The position numbers and the translations under genes were made by a program. DNA of 34,569 nucleotides from CAYNSB01 sp964399625. GTDB taxonomy: Bacteria; Planctomycetota; Phycisphaerae; Phycisphaerales; UBA1924. Below the pieces are notes generated by a model that saw only the letters and a list, made by a program, of their open reading frames with translations, made no database searches and was not told the DNA's origin. The stretch spans positions 1 through 34,569 of the forward strand of contig CAYNSB010000041.1 in assembly GCA_964399625.1 (NCBI GenBank), in the 5' to 3' direction. Shown piece by piece: positions 23,166 through 30,619 of the stretch; within the stretch, counting starts at the first letter, position 1, and each line of letters begins with the position of its first letter.

Positions 23166-23201
23166 GCGGCTCGCTCGCGGATATGCTGGGCCGGAATACT
23201 C

Positions 23202-23229
23202 GCGGCCGATCTGGGAACGGATCGGCCGC
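23202..23229 (+). terminator. Perfect 10-bp hairpin between secreted-protein and amine-oxidase genes
   Basis: GCGGCCGATC (23202-23211), an 8-nt loop, then GATCGGCCGC (23220-23229), followed by ATTTCAC. It lies 37 nt after one stop and 21 nt before the next ATG. The short T-run makes it a weak intrinsic terminator. It may attenuate transcription or stabilise the upstream mRNA end. Confidence 0.5.
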
Positions 23230-23250
23230 ATTTCACAAACGGAGGCGCCC

Positions 23251-24780
23251 ATGTCCCGATCGCTGATCTCGATCCTCGCATCCCGGTACGGCCCGCGCGT
23301 GAGCGTGGAGGACCGGCGTCGGTTCCTCAAGACGACGCTCGCGGCGTCGGCGGGTCTTCTGCTCTCGGACTCGGCGGGGCGGGCGTTCGCTCGCTCGTCG
23401 CGGGAGCCGGCGCGCCGGGTCGTGGTGATCGGCGCGGGGCTCGCCGGGCTGGCGTGCGCGCACGAGCTCAAGAGCGTCGGGTACGACGTGACGGTCGTCG
23501 AGGCCCGCAAGCGCCCGGGCGGGCGGGTGTTCTCGTTCAGCCCCGGCGGGCCCAACGAGTGGATCAAGGGTCGCAACGTCGAGGGCGGCGCGGAGCTGAT
23601 CGGCTCCAACCACCCCGCGTGGGTGCGGTACAAGGAGAAGTTCGGGCTCGAGTTCCTCGACGTCTCGGAGGACGCCGAGGGCACGTCCTCGCCCGTGGTC
23701 ATCGATGGCAAGCTGCTGTCCTACGAGGACGGCAAGAAGCTCTGGGACGACATGGAGGAGGGGCTCTCCAAGCTCAACGAGCTGGCCGCGAAGATCCCCG
23801 AGGACGAGCCCTGGACCGCGGAGAACGCCAAGGAGCTCGACGCGCGCACCACCAAGAGCTTCATCGATGCGCTGGACGTGCCGGACCTCGTCAAGCGGGC
23901 CATGTGGATCAACATGACCAGCGACAACGGGATCGACGTCTCGGCGTCGTCGCTGCTGGGGCAGCTCACCGCGATCAAGGGCGGCGGCGTGGAGAAGTTC
24001 TGGAAGGAGTCGGAGGTCTTCCGCTGCAAGGGCGGCAACGACCAGCTCGCGCGGAAGCTCGCCGAGAGCCTGGGCGACGGGAAGGTGGTGATGGGGCTCG
24101 CGGCGCGATCGATCTCGATCAAGCACGGCAACGCGCAGGTGGAGTGCGCCGATCAGCGGACCATCGAGTGCTCCGACGTCGTGCTCGCGGTGCCGGCGAG
24201 CGTGTGGGGTCGGATCGGGATCGAGCCCGGGCTGCCCGCGGCGATGCAGCCGCAGATGGGCACGAACACGAAGTACCTGTCGCACGTGAAGGACCGCTTC
24301 TGGGAGAAGCACGACCCGAAGCTGAGCCAGTACGCGCTCTCGGACGGGCTCATCAACCAGACGTGGGATGGCACCGACGCGCAGGGGCCCGTGGACGAGA
24401 GCAACGCGGGCGCGTGCCTCGTCGGGTTCGCGGGCGGGCCGCCCGCGGTGCGGGCGCTCCAGAAATCCAAGGAGGAGCGCGAGTCGGCGCTGGCGGAGCA
24501 GCTCGAGCAGTTCTACCCGGGGTACAAGGCGAACCTTGTGGGCACGCGGTACATGGACTGGCCCAACGACCAGTGGGCCCGCGCGTCGTACTCGTTCCCC
24601 GCACCGGGGCAGGTGACAACGGTGGGCCCGCTGCTGGCCCAGGCGCACATGGGCGGGAAGCTGCACCTGGCGGGCGAGCACACCTGCTACAAGTTCGTGG
24701 GGTACATGGAGGGCGCGCTGCAGTCGGGCATCCGCATCGCCAAGCGGATCGCCAAGCGCGACGGGCTGCTCAAGGAGTGA
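23251..24780 (+). CDS. FAD-dependent amine oxidase family protein with Tat signal
   Basis: A 509-residue flavoprotein. The N-terminus carries a twin-arginine signal (DRRRFLK at 21-27, then TTLAASAGLLLS), so it is folded and exported by Tat. The FAD site follows: RRVVVIGAGLAGLACAHEL (dinucleotide motif GAGLAGL, 61-67), then VVEARKRPGGRVFSF. The C-terminal HLAGEHTCYKFVGYMEGALQ segment is the FAD-binding end typical of the monoamine/polyamine oxidase group. The enzyme would oxidise an amine, or a related substrate, in the periplasm; substrate unknown. GGAGG is 8 nt before the ATG. It follows the secreted-protein gene, from which it is separated by a hairpin, so partial co-transcription is possible. 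Confidence 0.92.
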   Translation: MSRSLISILASRYGPRVSVEDRRRFLKTTLAASAGLLLSDSAGRAFARSSREPARRVVVIGAGLAGLACAHELKSVGYDVTVVEARKRPGGRVFSFSPGGPNEWIKGRNVEGGAELIGSNHPAWVRYKEKFGLEFLDVSEDAEGTSSPVVIDGKLLSYEDGKKLWDDMEEGLSKLNELAAKIPEDEPWTAENAKELDARTTKSFIDALDVPDLVKRAMWINMTSDNGIDVSASSLLGQLTAIKGGGVEKFWKESEVFRCKGGNDQLARKLAESLGDGKVVMGLAARSISIKHGNAQVECADQRTIECSDVVLAVPASVWGRIGIEPGLPAAMQPQMGTNTKYLSHVKDRFWEKHDPKLSQYALSDGLINQTWDGTDAQGPVDESNAGACLVGFAGGPPAVRALQKSKEERESALAEQLEQFYPGYKANLVGTRYMDWPNDQWARASYSFPAPGQVTTVGPLLAQAHMGGKLHLAGEHTCYKFVGYMEGALQSGIRIAKRIAKRDGLLKE

Positions 24781-24786
24781 CGCGGG

Positions 24787-25128
24787 TCAGGCGTTGATGT
24801 CGACTATGCGACCGGCGCTGACGCCCGTGGCCGCGGCGTTCTTGTCGGCCGGGTGGCGGTAGAGCGGGATGGCGGTCGTGCTCGCGATCGCCGTGCCGTT
24901 CGCGGTGAAATCCACCTTGCCCGGGACGGAGCCCGCGACGAGGCGACGGGTGTTCACGTTCATCTGCGGGGTGACCGATCCGCCCGGCGCGCTGGGGCTG
25001 ACGTGGCTCGTGCCGGGTCGAGCGGCGGCGCCGCCGTTCACGCGTCCAGCGCTCGCGGCGCGAGCCAGCGGCGCGCTCTGGTAGGCGCGGGAGATGTGGA
25101 AGGGGTTGGTCGGCGGGATCGACGACAT
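24787..25128 (-). CDS. Small hypothetical protein
   Basis: A 113-residue protein starting MSSIPPTNPFHISRAYQSAP and ending GRIVDINA. I do not recognise it. The first 45 residues are rich in Ala, Ser, Pro and Gly and may be disordered. The second half (NTRRLVAGSVPGKVDF, then AIPLYRHPADKNAAATGVSA) looks better ordered. No signal peptide, membrane segment or Cys. Its stop lies 6 nt from the stop of the convergent amine-oxidase gene. The ATG has no ribosome site, but TATAGT on the minus strand sits 8 nt upstream, which supports a real, leaderless gene. Function unknown. Confidence 0.65.
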   Translation of the reverse strand: MSSIPPTNPFHISRAYQSAPLARAASAGRVNGGAAARPGTSHVSPSAPGGSVTPQMNVNTRRLVAGSVPGKVDFTANGTAIASTTAIPLYRHPADKNAAATGVSAGRIVDINA

Positions 25129-25136
25129 CGGTGCGG

Positions 25137-25142
25137 ACTATA
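25137..25142 (-). promoter_or_regulatory. Candidate -10 element of a leaderless mRNA
   Basis: TATAGT on the minus strand, one mismatch from TATAAT, ends 8 nt before the ATG at 25128. No Shine-Dalgarno sequence is present. This is the clearest example of the pattern in the window. Confidence 0.45.
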
Positions 25143-25339
25143 CCGGCGAGGGGCGCATCCTGCCGCGCCAAAGCGCGAAGGGCCGCGAGGATCGTTGAGA
25201 AATCGTGGAGAACGAGCGCGCGAGGGCGGCGCGCGAGGGCTTTGCGCAACGCGTGCGCGGCGAGGATGGGGCGCGGACCCGAGCCGAACCCGAGCGCGGG
25301 CGCGTGCTGGTGGTGCTTTTCAGGTTGAAGACGCTCGAC

Positions 25340-25375
25340 CCGAGGATTCGCTCCCCGAGCCTCGCTCATCCTCGG
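25340..25375. repeat. Dispersed palindromic repeat, copy 2
   Basis: CCGAGGAT (25340-25347) and ATCCTCGG (25368-25375) form the same 8-bp stem and 20-nt loop as copy 1 at 19765-19800, in the same orientation. The loop differs in its first part but ends in the same CTCGCTC, and the right flank GCGTC is shared. Located in intergenic DNA. Confidence 0.75.
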
Positions 25376-25452
25376 CGTCGGGACTCGTGACCCCGCTGCG
25401 CACGCGACGATCTCGCGCTGCTCCCAGCGCAAAGCAAGATCGGCATCCCCCG

Positions 25453-26595
25453 CTACTTCAGCTTCTCATCCACGCGGGCGTGCAGCTCCTTGAGCTGCTC
25501 GGCCTGATCGCGCGGCATGACAAGCGTCGCCTCGGGCGTGTGGACCACGATCAGGTCCTTGCACCCCAGCAGGGCGACGGTGTGCCCGCTGGTGCTATTG
25601 ACGACGAGGTTGCCCGAGCTGTTGACGAGGACGGCCGAGCCGGCGGTGCACCCATCGGCGCGACCCAGGGCCAGGCGGTTCTGCTGGGCGTCGGGCTCGA
25701 CGGTCTGCCCGAAGGAGGGCCAGGAGCCGACGTCGAGCCACTTGAGGTCCATGAGGACGGTGCAGACCTGGAATCGGCGCGCGGGGTCCTTGCTCGCGGG
25801 CTCCATGAGGGCGTAATCGACGGAGATCTTGGGGAGCTTGGGATACTCCTCGGCGAGCACGGCGGCCTGGCGGTCCGTGCCCCAGGCGTCGGCGATGCGC
25901 TTGAGCCCGGCGTGGCTCTCGGGCTTGTACTGGCGGAGGGCCTCCATGACGGTCGCGGCCTTCCACACGAACATGCCCGAGTTCCACCCGAAGAACCCGC
26001 TCTCGACGTAGGCCTTGGCGCGGGGCAGGTCGGGCTTCTCGATGAAGCGCTGCACGCGGAAGGCGAGGTTGGCCGAGCCATCGACGCCGCCGATGGGCAT
26101 GCCGCGCTCGACGTACCCGAACCCGGTCGCGGGGTAGGTGGGCTTGATGGAGAAGGTGACCAGTCGCGAGGGGTCGGCCTCGACGAGGCGGAAGCCCAGG
26201 TCCATGAGCTTCTGGAACGACTCGCGGGGCTCGATGATGTGGTCGGCGGTGAGGACGCAGAAGACCGCCTCGGGATCGAGCTTCTGGAAGACGGCAGCGG
26301 CGAGGCCCACCGCGTTCACGGTGTCGCGCCCCATGGGCTCGCCCAGGATGTGCGCATCGTCGAAGGCGGGCAGGGACTGGCGGATGTGGGCGCGGTAGCC
26401 CTCGGCCGTGCAGATGAACCGCTGCTCGGGGGGGATGAGCCCCTCGAGGCGCAGCGCGGCGATCTCGAGCAGGGAGCGCGCGTGCTCATCGCCCTTGCTC
26501 TCGATGAACGGGAGGAGCTGCTTGGGCTTGTCCCTGCGGCTCATGGGCCACAGGCGGGTGCCGGCTCCCCCGGCCATGATCATCGCGTAGCGCAT
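25453..26595 (-). CDS. manC: Mannose-1-phosphate guanylyltransferase
   Basis: A 380-residue nucleotidyltransferase. The N-terminal MIMAGGAGTRLWPMSRRDKP, then KQLL, is the GTP/metal-binding signature of GDP-mannose pyrophosphorylases. ILGEPMGRDTVNAVGLAAAV is the sugar-phosphate region (EPxGRDT/N), CVLTADHIIEP carries the metal-binding Asp, and PTYPATGFGYVERG (YPxTGYGYI) and RFIEKPD are also family-specific. The length shows the short form without a C-terminal phosphomannose isomerase domain. It makes GDP-mannose from mannose-1-phosphate and GTP for polysaccharide or glycoprotein synthesis, which fits the flippase and glycosyltransferases elsewhere in the window. The ATG has TATATT 8 nt upstream; GAGGG also occurs but only 3 nt from the start codon. 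Confidence 0.92.
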   Translation of the reverse strand: MRYAMIMAGGAGTRLWPMSRRDKPKQLLPFIESKGDEHARSLLEIAALRLEGLIPPEQRFICTAEGYRAHIRQSLPAFDDAHILGEPMGRDTVNAVGLAAAVFQKLDPEAVFCVLTADHIIEPRESFQKLMDLGFRLVEADPSRLVTFSIKPTYPATGFGYVERGMPIGGVDGSANLAFRVQRFIEKPDLPRAKAYVESGFFGWNSGMFVWKAATVMEALRQYKPESHAGLKRIADAWGTDRQAAVLAEEYPKLPKISVDYALMEPASKDPARRFQVCTVLMDLKWLDVGSWPSFGQTVEPDAQQNRLALGRADGCTAGSAVLVNSSGNLVVNSTSGHTVALLGCKDLIVVHTPEATLVMPRDQAEQLKELHARVDEKLK

Positions 26596-26603
26596 AGACC
26601 CTC

Positions 26604-26609
26604 AATATA
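26604..26609 (-). promoter_or_regulatory. Candidate -10 element of a leaderless manC mRNA
   Basis: TATATT on the minus strand ends 8 nt before the manC ATG at 26595. The intervening GAGGG is too close to the ATG to be a normal ribosome site. Confidence 0.42.
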
Positions 26610-26636
26610 GGATCGGGCGGTCCGTGGGACGCGCCC

Positions 26637-27116
26637 TCACGCGGCCTTGCTCACCGGGCAGGTGTCGGCGCCGCCGGCGCACTGCACCAGGGCCCACCCC
26701 AGGAGGTCCCGCATCGACAGGATCCCGGTGATCTTCGAGTGCTCGTCGAGCACGGGCATGCAGTGCACGCGGTGATCGAGCATGAGGGCCCCGGCCCGGG
26801 CGAGCGTCGTGTCGGGCGAGCAGGACACGAGGCGGCGGGTCATGATCTGGTGGACCTTCTTGTTGAGGCTCCAGCGGTCCTGGGCGCGCTCGTTGGGCCC
26901 GTCCACGAAGGGGGAGAGGTTCTTGAGCAGGTCGCGATCGGAGATCACGCCCACGACCTTGCCCGCGTCGGTGACGATCAGGTGGTGGAAGCGGTACGCG
27001 TTGAAGAGGTCGCGCACCTGCGCCAGCGTGTGGTCCATCGTCACCGAGATGACGTGGCGGGTCATGATGTCGCCCACGAGGTAGGGCGTGGGTGTGCGCT
27101 GCTCGGGCTGGCTCAT
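26637..27116 (-). CDS. CBS-domain pair protein
   Basis: A 159-residue protein made almost entirely of two CBS domains. The first is VGDIMTRHVISVTMDHTLAQ through RFHHLIVTDAGKVVGVISDRD; the second is HQIMTRRLVSCSPDTTLARA through HCMPVLDEHSKITGILSMRD. Such a Bateman module binds adenine nucleotides and senses energy state, often regulating a partner protein. The C-terminus ends with a short Cys-containing tail (VQCAGGADTCPVSKAA). The start at 27116 is preceded by GGGGGA at about 8 nt. An in-frame ATG at 27149 would add 11 residues, and the frame is open to 27287 without support. It is divergent from the HIT gene, so it has its own promoter in the 89-nt gap. Confidence 0.9.
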   Translation of the reverse strand: MSQPEQRTPTPYLVGDIMTRHVISVTMDHTLAQVRDLFNAYRFHHLIVTDAGKVVGVISDRDLLKNLSPFVDGPNERAQDRWSLNKKVHQIMTRRLVSCSPDTTLARAGALMLDHRVHCMPVLDEHSKITGILSMRDLLGWALVQCAGGADTCPVSKAA

Positions 27117-27194
27117 GGCGTGTCCCCCGTGCGGAGCGGATTGCTCCATGGCGCGTTCATCGGCGTGGGGCGCGGGCGCGTGGAGGCGGTCCGA

Positions 27195-27200
27195 TAGACT
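27195..27200 (+). promoter_or_regulatory. Candidate -10 element of a leaderless HIT-gene mRNA
   Basis: TAGACT ends 5 nt before the ATG at 27206, with no Shine-Dalgarno sequence. The same hexamer precedes the gene at 14675. Confidence 0.38.
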
Positions 27201-27205
27201 TGCGC

Positions 27206-27850
27206 ATGACCTCGACCCCGCCGCGCCGCCCAGACGATCCCGCCGACACGACCGCGCCCGGCGGCGCGGGCGGATCATCCCGCACAACCCGAATCCCCGC
27301 GCGGGGGGAGGGCCCGCCGCGCGAGCTTGGGCCGCGAGCGATCCAGGCCCCGTGGAGGCTCGACTACCTGCACGACATGGACGCGAAGGAGCGCAAGGGC
27401 GGCGGCCCGGGAACGGGCTCGTTCCTGATGGACTACTGGCTCACGCCGCACTCGGACGCGGAGAACCACGTCGTGGTGCGGACGATCGAGGGGCTGATCC
27501 TGCTGAACAAGTACCCCTACGCCGGGGGGCATCTTCTCGTGGCGCTGGGCGAGGCGCGTCCGACGCTGCTCGACTACTCGCCCGAGCAGCGGGCGAGCCT
27601 GTGGAGGCTGGTGGACCTGGCGGTGGACCTGATGCAGCGGGCGCTGCACCCGCAGGGGATCAACATCGGCGTGAACCAGGGGCGTGCCGCGGGCGCGGGC
27701 GTGCCCCAGCACCTGCATGTGCACCTGGTCCCGCGCTGGGGCGGGGACGTGAACTTCATGGAGACGGTGGGCCAGGTGAAGGTGATCCCCGCGTCGCTGG
27801 ACGCGATGGCGCGGGTGTACCGCGGCGCGTGGGAGGCGATGCGCGGGTGA
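27206..27850 (+). CDS. HIT-family nucleotide hydrolase/transferase
   Basis: A 214-residue histidine-triad protein. The active-site motif is QHLHVHLVPRW (HxHxHxx). The upstream LLNKYPYAGGHLLVAL (NxxPYxxGHxLV) and INIGVNQGRAAGAG (NxGxxAGAG) segments are typical of the bacterial Ap4A phosphorylase/Fhit-like branch. It would hydrolyse or phosphorolyse dinucleoside polyphosphates or nucleotide conjugates in the cytosol. The first 45 residues are a Pro/Gly/Arg-rich extension of low complexity, while RAIQAPWRLDYL starts the conserved part. It converges on the subtilase gene with a 6-nt gap between the stops. No terminator was seen there. Confidence 0.92.
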   Translation: MTSTPPRRPDDPADTTAPGGAGGSSRTTRIPARGEGPPRELGPRAIQAPWRLDYLHDMDAKERKGGGPGTGSFLMDYWLTPHSDAENHVVVRTIEGLILLNKYPYAGGHLLVALGEARPTLLDYSPEQRASLWRLVDLAVDLMQRALHPQGINIGVNQGRAAGAGVPQHLHVHLVPRWGGDVNFMETVGQVKVIPASLDAMARVYRGAWEAMRG

Positions 27851-27856
27851 GCGTGC

Positions 27857-30238
27857 TTACGGGCAGCCCGCGCGGAAGGCGCTGAGGAAGCACGAGAAGT
27901 CCGCAGCGGTGAGCAGCGGCGCGTCGGTGCTGCCGTCGCAGTTGGCGCCGGGGTCGCCCGCGCGGAACTTCTGCAGGAAGCAGGAGAAGTCCGCGGCGGT
28001 GAGCACGGGCGTGGCGGTGCTGGCGTCGCAGTTGGCGTAGCAGGGCAGTGGCGGGGCGAGGGTGCCGCCCGTGACGACGAGCGCGAAGCGTGCGTCGGTC
28101 TCGGGCGTGGGCGCGTACGCGTCCTGGACGACGGAGTTGCCGATGACGTCCACGGTCCACACGCCCGAGGCGGGCGCGGAGACGAAGACGTTCTGCACGG
28201 TGTCCACGATGCTGGGCATGACGCCCGAGTCTGAGACATTCGAGACATCCAGCCCGTAGTTGCCCCAGTAGATCGTGGAGTCCGGGGCGGTGACGCGGAG
28301 GCGGACGTCGTTGATGCCCGCGGCGCTGGCGGCGGGGTTGCCCATCGGGTCGGTGTAGGCCATGGTGGCGCGGAGCCAGGGCGCGCCGGGGTTGACGGCG
28401 ATGCGGTACGAGCGGGTCTGGGCGTTCTGCACGGGCTGGTCGCCGTTGACGATGTAGATCGCCGACGCGGAGTTGTACAGCGCGGTGAGATCGGGCATGC
28501 CCCAGCCCTGCTTGTCGCGGGTGAGGTTGGTCGAGGCGAGCGAGTAGCGGAAGGCGGTGTTGATCATCAGCGCCTTGACGGTGAGCGAGTAGGGGCGGTC
28601 GTCGAAGACGGAGGGCCCGCCGCCGAAGCCCGGGAACACGCCCTGGTGCCAGAGCTGCTGCACGAGCCCGCCCGCGCCGGCGGTGATGGGCGTCGCGGCC
28701 GAGGTGCCGTTGAAGTTGCTGACCACCGCCGAGTTGCTGGTGCCCCACGTCGTGGGCACGTTGTCGTAGCAGTTGGTGAGGTCGGGCTTCTGCCGCCCGT
28801 CGGCGGCGGGCCCGTAGCTGGCGCTGGTGTACGCGTCGTCGGTGCGCGAGAGCGTGTTGAACCAGGACACGCCGCCCACGGAGACGATGTTCTTGGCCCA
28901 GGCCTGCGGGCGCGAGTTGAGGGTTCCGGTGTTGGACTGGGACTGGAAGCTGAGGTAATCGACCTGCTGCAGGTAGTCGTCGACCTCGGCGGAGATCGTG
29001 GTGTACGACATCACCTGGGCGCTGCCGACGGAGCTGGACTGGAAGCAGGAGCGGAACGAGCCGTTGGGGTCGGTCGCCTCCGTGTTGAGCTGGAGGCGGG
29101 AGGTGCCGCCGCCGAACTGCGTGGCGATCTCCGCGGCGCAGAAGATTCCCTTCTCGGCGTCGGTGACCATGCCGTTGTAGAAGGTGTTCGCGGGCCACTT
29201 GGTGAAGATGATGCCGAACGTGCCCGTGCCGTGGAGCACGCCCGAGCCCGTGGACCCGCCGTGGATGAGGGGCGGGTTGGCCTGGAACGCCTGGTGGGTG
29301 GTGCGGAGCTCGGTGTCGATGAGCTCGCCCCGGACGCCCTGCCCGGTCACGCTGAGGTTCGAGAGCGTGGGGATCGCGCCCTGGAGCTGGCGGACGAGGT
29401 TCATGTCCACGTCGGCGGGCCCGCCCCACGGATCGACGAAGTTCACCTCGTTGCGCTGGACGAGCGCGAGCAGCTGCGCGGGCGTGAGCGACGCCTCCAT
29501 GCGGTACTGGTCGTTGGTGAGGACGTGGACCGTGCCGCCCAGCGCGCCCACGGCGTCGGCGAGCGCCTGCTGCTGCACCGGCCCGCGACGCATGGACTCG
29601 ATCGAGTACCGGCGTGGCGTGGAATCGCCCGAGAGCGCATCGGCCCGGGACTGCGCGTCGAGGCGGTACGCGGGGTGGTACGGCGTGACGGCGCGGACGT
29701 AGGAGAGCGCGCCGACCCGGGCCGCGGCGTCGGCGCTCATGCGCACGACGTGGGCCGCGTCGGGGAGCGCACGCTCGATCGTGCCGCCCTGGGCCACGAT
29801 CTCGCGGCGCATCTCGTCGAGCGGGGTGGCGCGCATCTGCACGATGTAGAGCTGGTTGCCGGCGCCGGCGCGCAGGGAGGCGGGAATCGCGGGCTCGGCG
29901 CCGGTCGGATCGAACGAGGCGTACGAGAGGCGGAGGCCCGTGCCCACCTGCCTGATCTGCGCCATGGGGAGCGTGCCCTTGGGCGAGAGGGCCATCATCG
30001 CGCGATCGCCCGACGGGCCCGACTCGTCCCACGTGATGAGCAGCGTGGGCGACCCCGCGAAGGAGTGGACGCGCGTGTTCCGCACCGTGCCCTGCGTGCT
30101 GTAGATCGTGACGCCGTTGGCCGTGATCGCGTGCGCGCTCGACGACACGCTGGGCGCGTTCTGCGAGCCGGCGTGCGCGACGGAGATCGCCAGCCCCGCG
30201 GCGGCGCAGAGCATGAGCAGGGATGGGCGGATGGTCAT
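27857..30238 (-). CDS. Secreted S8 (subtilisin-like) serine peptidase with GC-type dockerin repeats
   Basis: A 793-residue exported protease. The signal peptide ends at SVAHA (about residue 23). After an N-terminal region of about 290 residues, possibly with propeptide and fibronectin-like parts, comes the S8 domain. Its triad is Asp308 in GELIDTELRTTH, His336 in LHGTGTFG, and Ser513 in NGTSAATP. A jelly-roll/P-domain-like segment (about 600-725) follows. The C-terminus has two Cys-Asp-rich repeats, CYANCDASTATPVLTAADF and GANCDGSTDAPLLTAADFSC, each closing with a CFL..FRAG(D/C) motif. This is the GC-type dockerin-like tail common in Phycisphaerae secreted proteins, thought to anchor or assemble them at the cell surface. 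GAGGAG 5-6 nt before the ATG fixes the start at 30238. All triad residues are present, so it should be active. Confidence 0.92.
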   Translation of the reverse strand: MTIRPSLLMLCAAAGLAISVAHAGSQNAPSVSSSAHAITANGVTIYSTQGTVRNTRVHSFAGSPTLLITWDESGPSGDRAMMALSPKGTLPMAQIRQVGTGLRLSYASFDPTGAEPAIPASLRAGAGNQLYIVQMRATPLDEMRREIVAQGGTIERALPDAAHVVRMSADAAARVGALSYVRAVTPYHPAYRLDAQSRADALSGDSTPRRYSIESMRRGPVQQQALADAVGALGGTVHVLTNDQYRMEASLTPAQLLALVQRNEVNFVDPWGGPADVDMNLVRQLQGAIPTLSNLSVTGQGVRGELIDTELRTTHQAFQANPPLIHGGSTGSGVLHGTGTFGIIFTKWPANTFYNGMVTDAEKGIFCAAEIATQFGGGTSRLQLNTEATDPNGSFRSCFQSSSVGSAQVMSYTTISAEVDDYLQQVDYLSFQSQSNTGTLNSRPQAWAKNIVSVGGVSWFNTLSRTDDAYTSASYGPAADGRQKPDLTNCYDNVPTTWGTSNSAVVSNFNGTSAATPITAGAGGLVQQLWHQGVFPGFGGGPSVFDDRPYSLTVKALMINTAFRYSLASTNLTRDKQGWGMPDLTALYNSASAIYIVNGDQPVQNAQTRSYRIAVNPGAPWLRATMAYTDPMGNPAASAAGINDVRLRVTAPDSTIYWGNYGLDVSNVSDSGVMPSIVDTVQNVFVSAPASGVWTVDVIGNSVVQDAYAPTPETDARFALVVTGGTLAPPLPCYANCDASTATPVLTAADFSCFLQKFRAGDPGANCDGSTDAPLLTAADFSCFLSAFRAGCP

Positions 30239-30311
30239 CGGGTCTCCTCTTCGGGCTGCACGGGCGAACGCCCGCGAGCATGGGCCGGCGGCACGGACCG
30301 GCGAACGCGCC

Positions 30312-30341
30312 ATTCTCTCGGCATCACACGGTACGGGTCAA
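30312..30341 (-). promoter_or_regulatory. Candidate promoter of the subtilase gene
   Basis: On the minus strand TTGACC (30336-30341), an 18-nt spacer, then GAGAAT (30312-30317). The start would be near 30305, giving a leader of about 65 nt that contains the GAGGAG ribosome site. Confidence 0.45.
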
Positions 30342-30582
30342 CCATGAAAGTGATGCGTGGGGCAAACTCCTTCGTCCACATTCAACGATCCTGACCCGGA
30401 CATAGTGCACCCGGGACGGCGTTCTGGGGCTGCAAAGGCGTTCGACGACACCCACACGCAGGCCCGCACCCCGTCTTCGCTGTCGCAGCCTGCCCGGATT
30501 GGCATCGAGGCGGCCCAGCCCGCCCGAGAACCCGTATTGCGGATTTCTATGTCTTGTTTTGAATTCGGGTCCGCTCTGGCGG

Positions 30583-30611
30583 TTGACGCGGGCTCGCACG
30601 ACCGCGACGCT
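30583..30611 (+). promoter_or_regulatory. Candidate promoter of comEC
   Basis: TTGACG (30583-30588), a 17-nt spacer, then GACGCT (30606-30611), ending 8 nt before the ATG at 30620. The -10 match is poor, but -35, spacing and distance to the ATG fit a leaderless transcript. Confidence 0.33.
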
Positions 30612-30619
30612 GACGCCCC

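Larger units (their letters stand above)
25129..25452. other. Intergenic region with palindromic repeat
   Basis: 324 nt without a supported gene. It holds the -10 candidate of the small gene (25137-25142) and copy 2 of the dispersed palindromic repeat (25340-25375). It ends at the manC stop. Nothing else was recognised. Confidence 0.6.
30239..30619. other. Intergenic region between the subtilase and comEC
   Basis: 381 nt shared by two divergent genes. The left part holds the candidate promoter of the subtilase (30312-30341), and the right end that of comEC (30583-30611). The middle is slightly richer in A/T; short reading frames there have no ribosome site or recognisable protein. Confidence 0.6.

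Noticed and set aside
21534..23711. 725-residue minus-strand open frame opposite the secreted-protein gene
   Set aside because: Antisense to a gene with a signal peptide, ribosome site and strong codon bias; no recognisable domain.
30324..30599. 91-residue minus-strand frame in the subtilase-comEC gap
   Set aside because: No ribosome site, Arg-rich composition, no domain, and it overlaps candidate promoter sequences.
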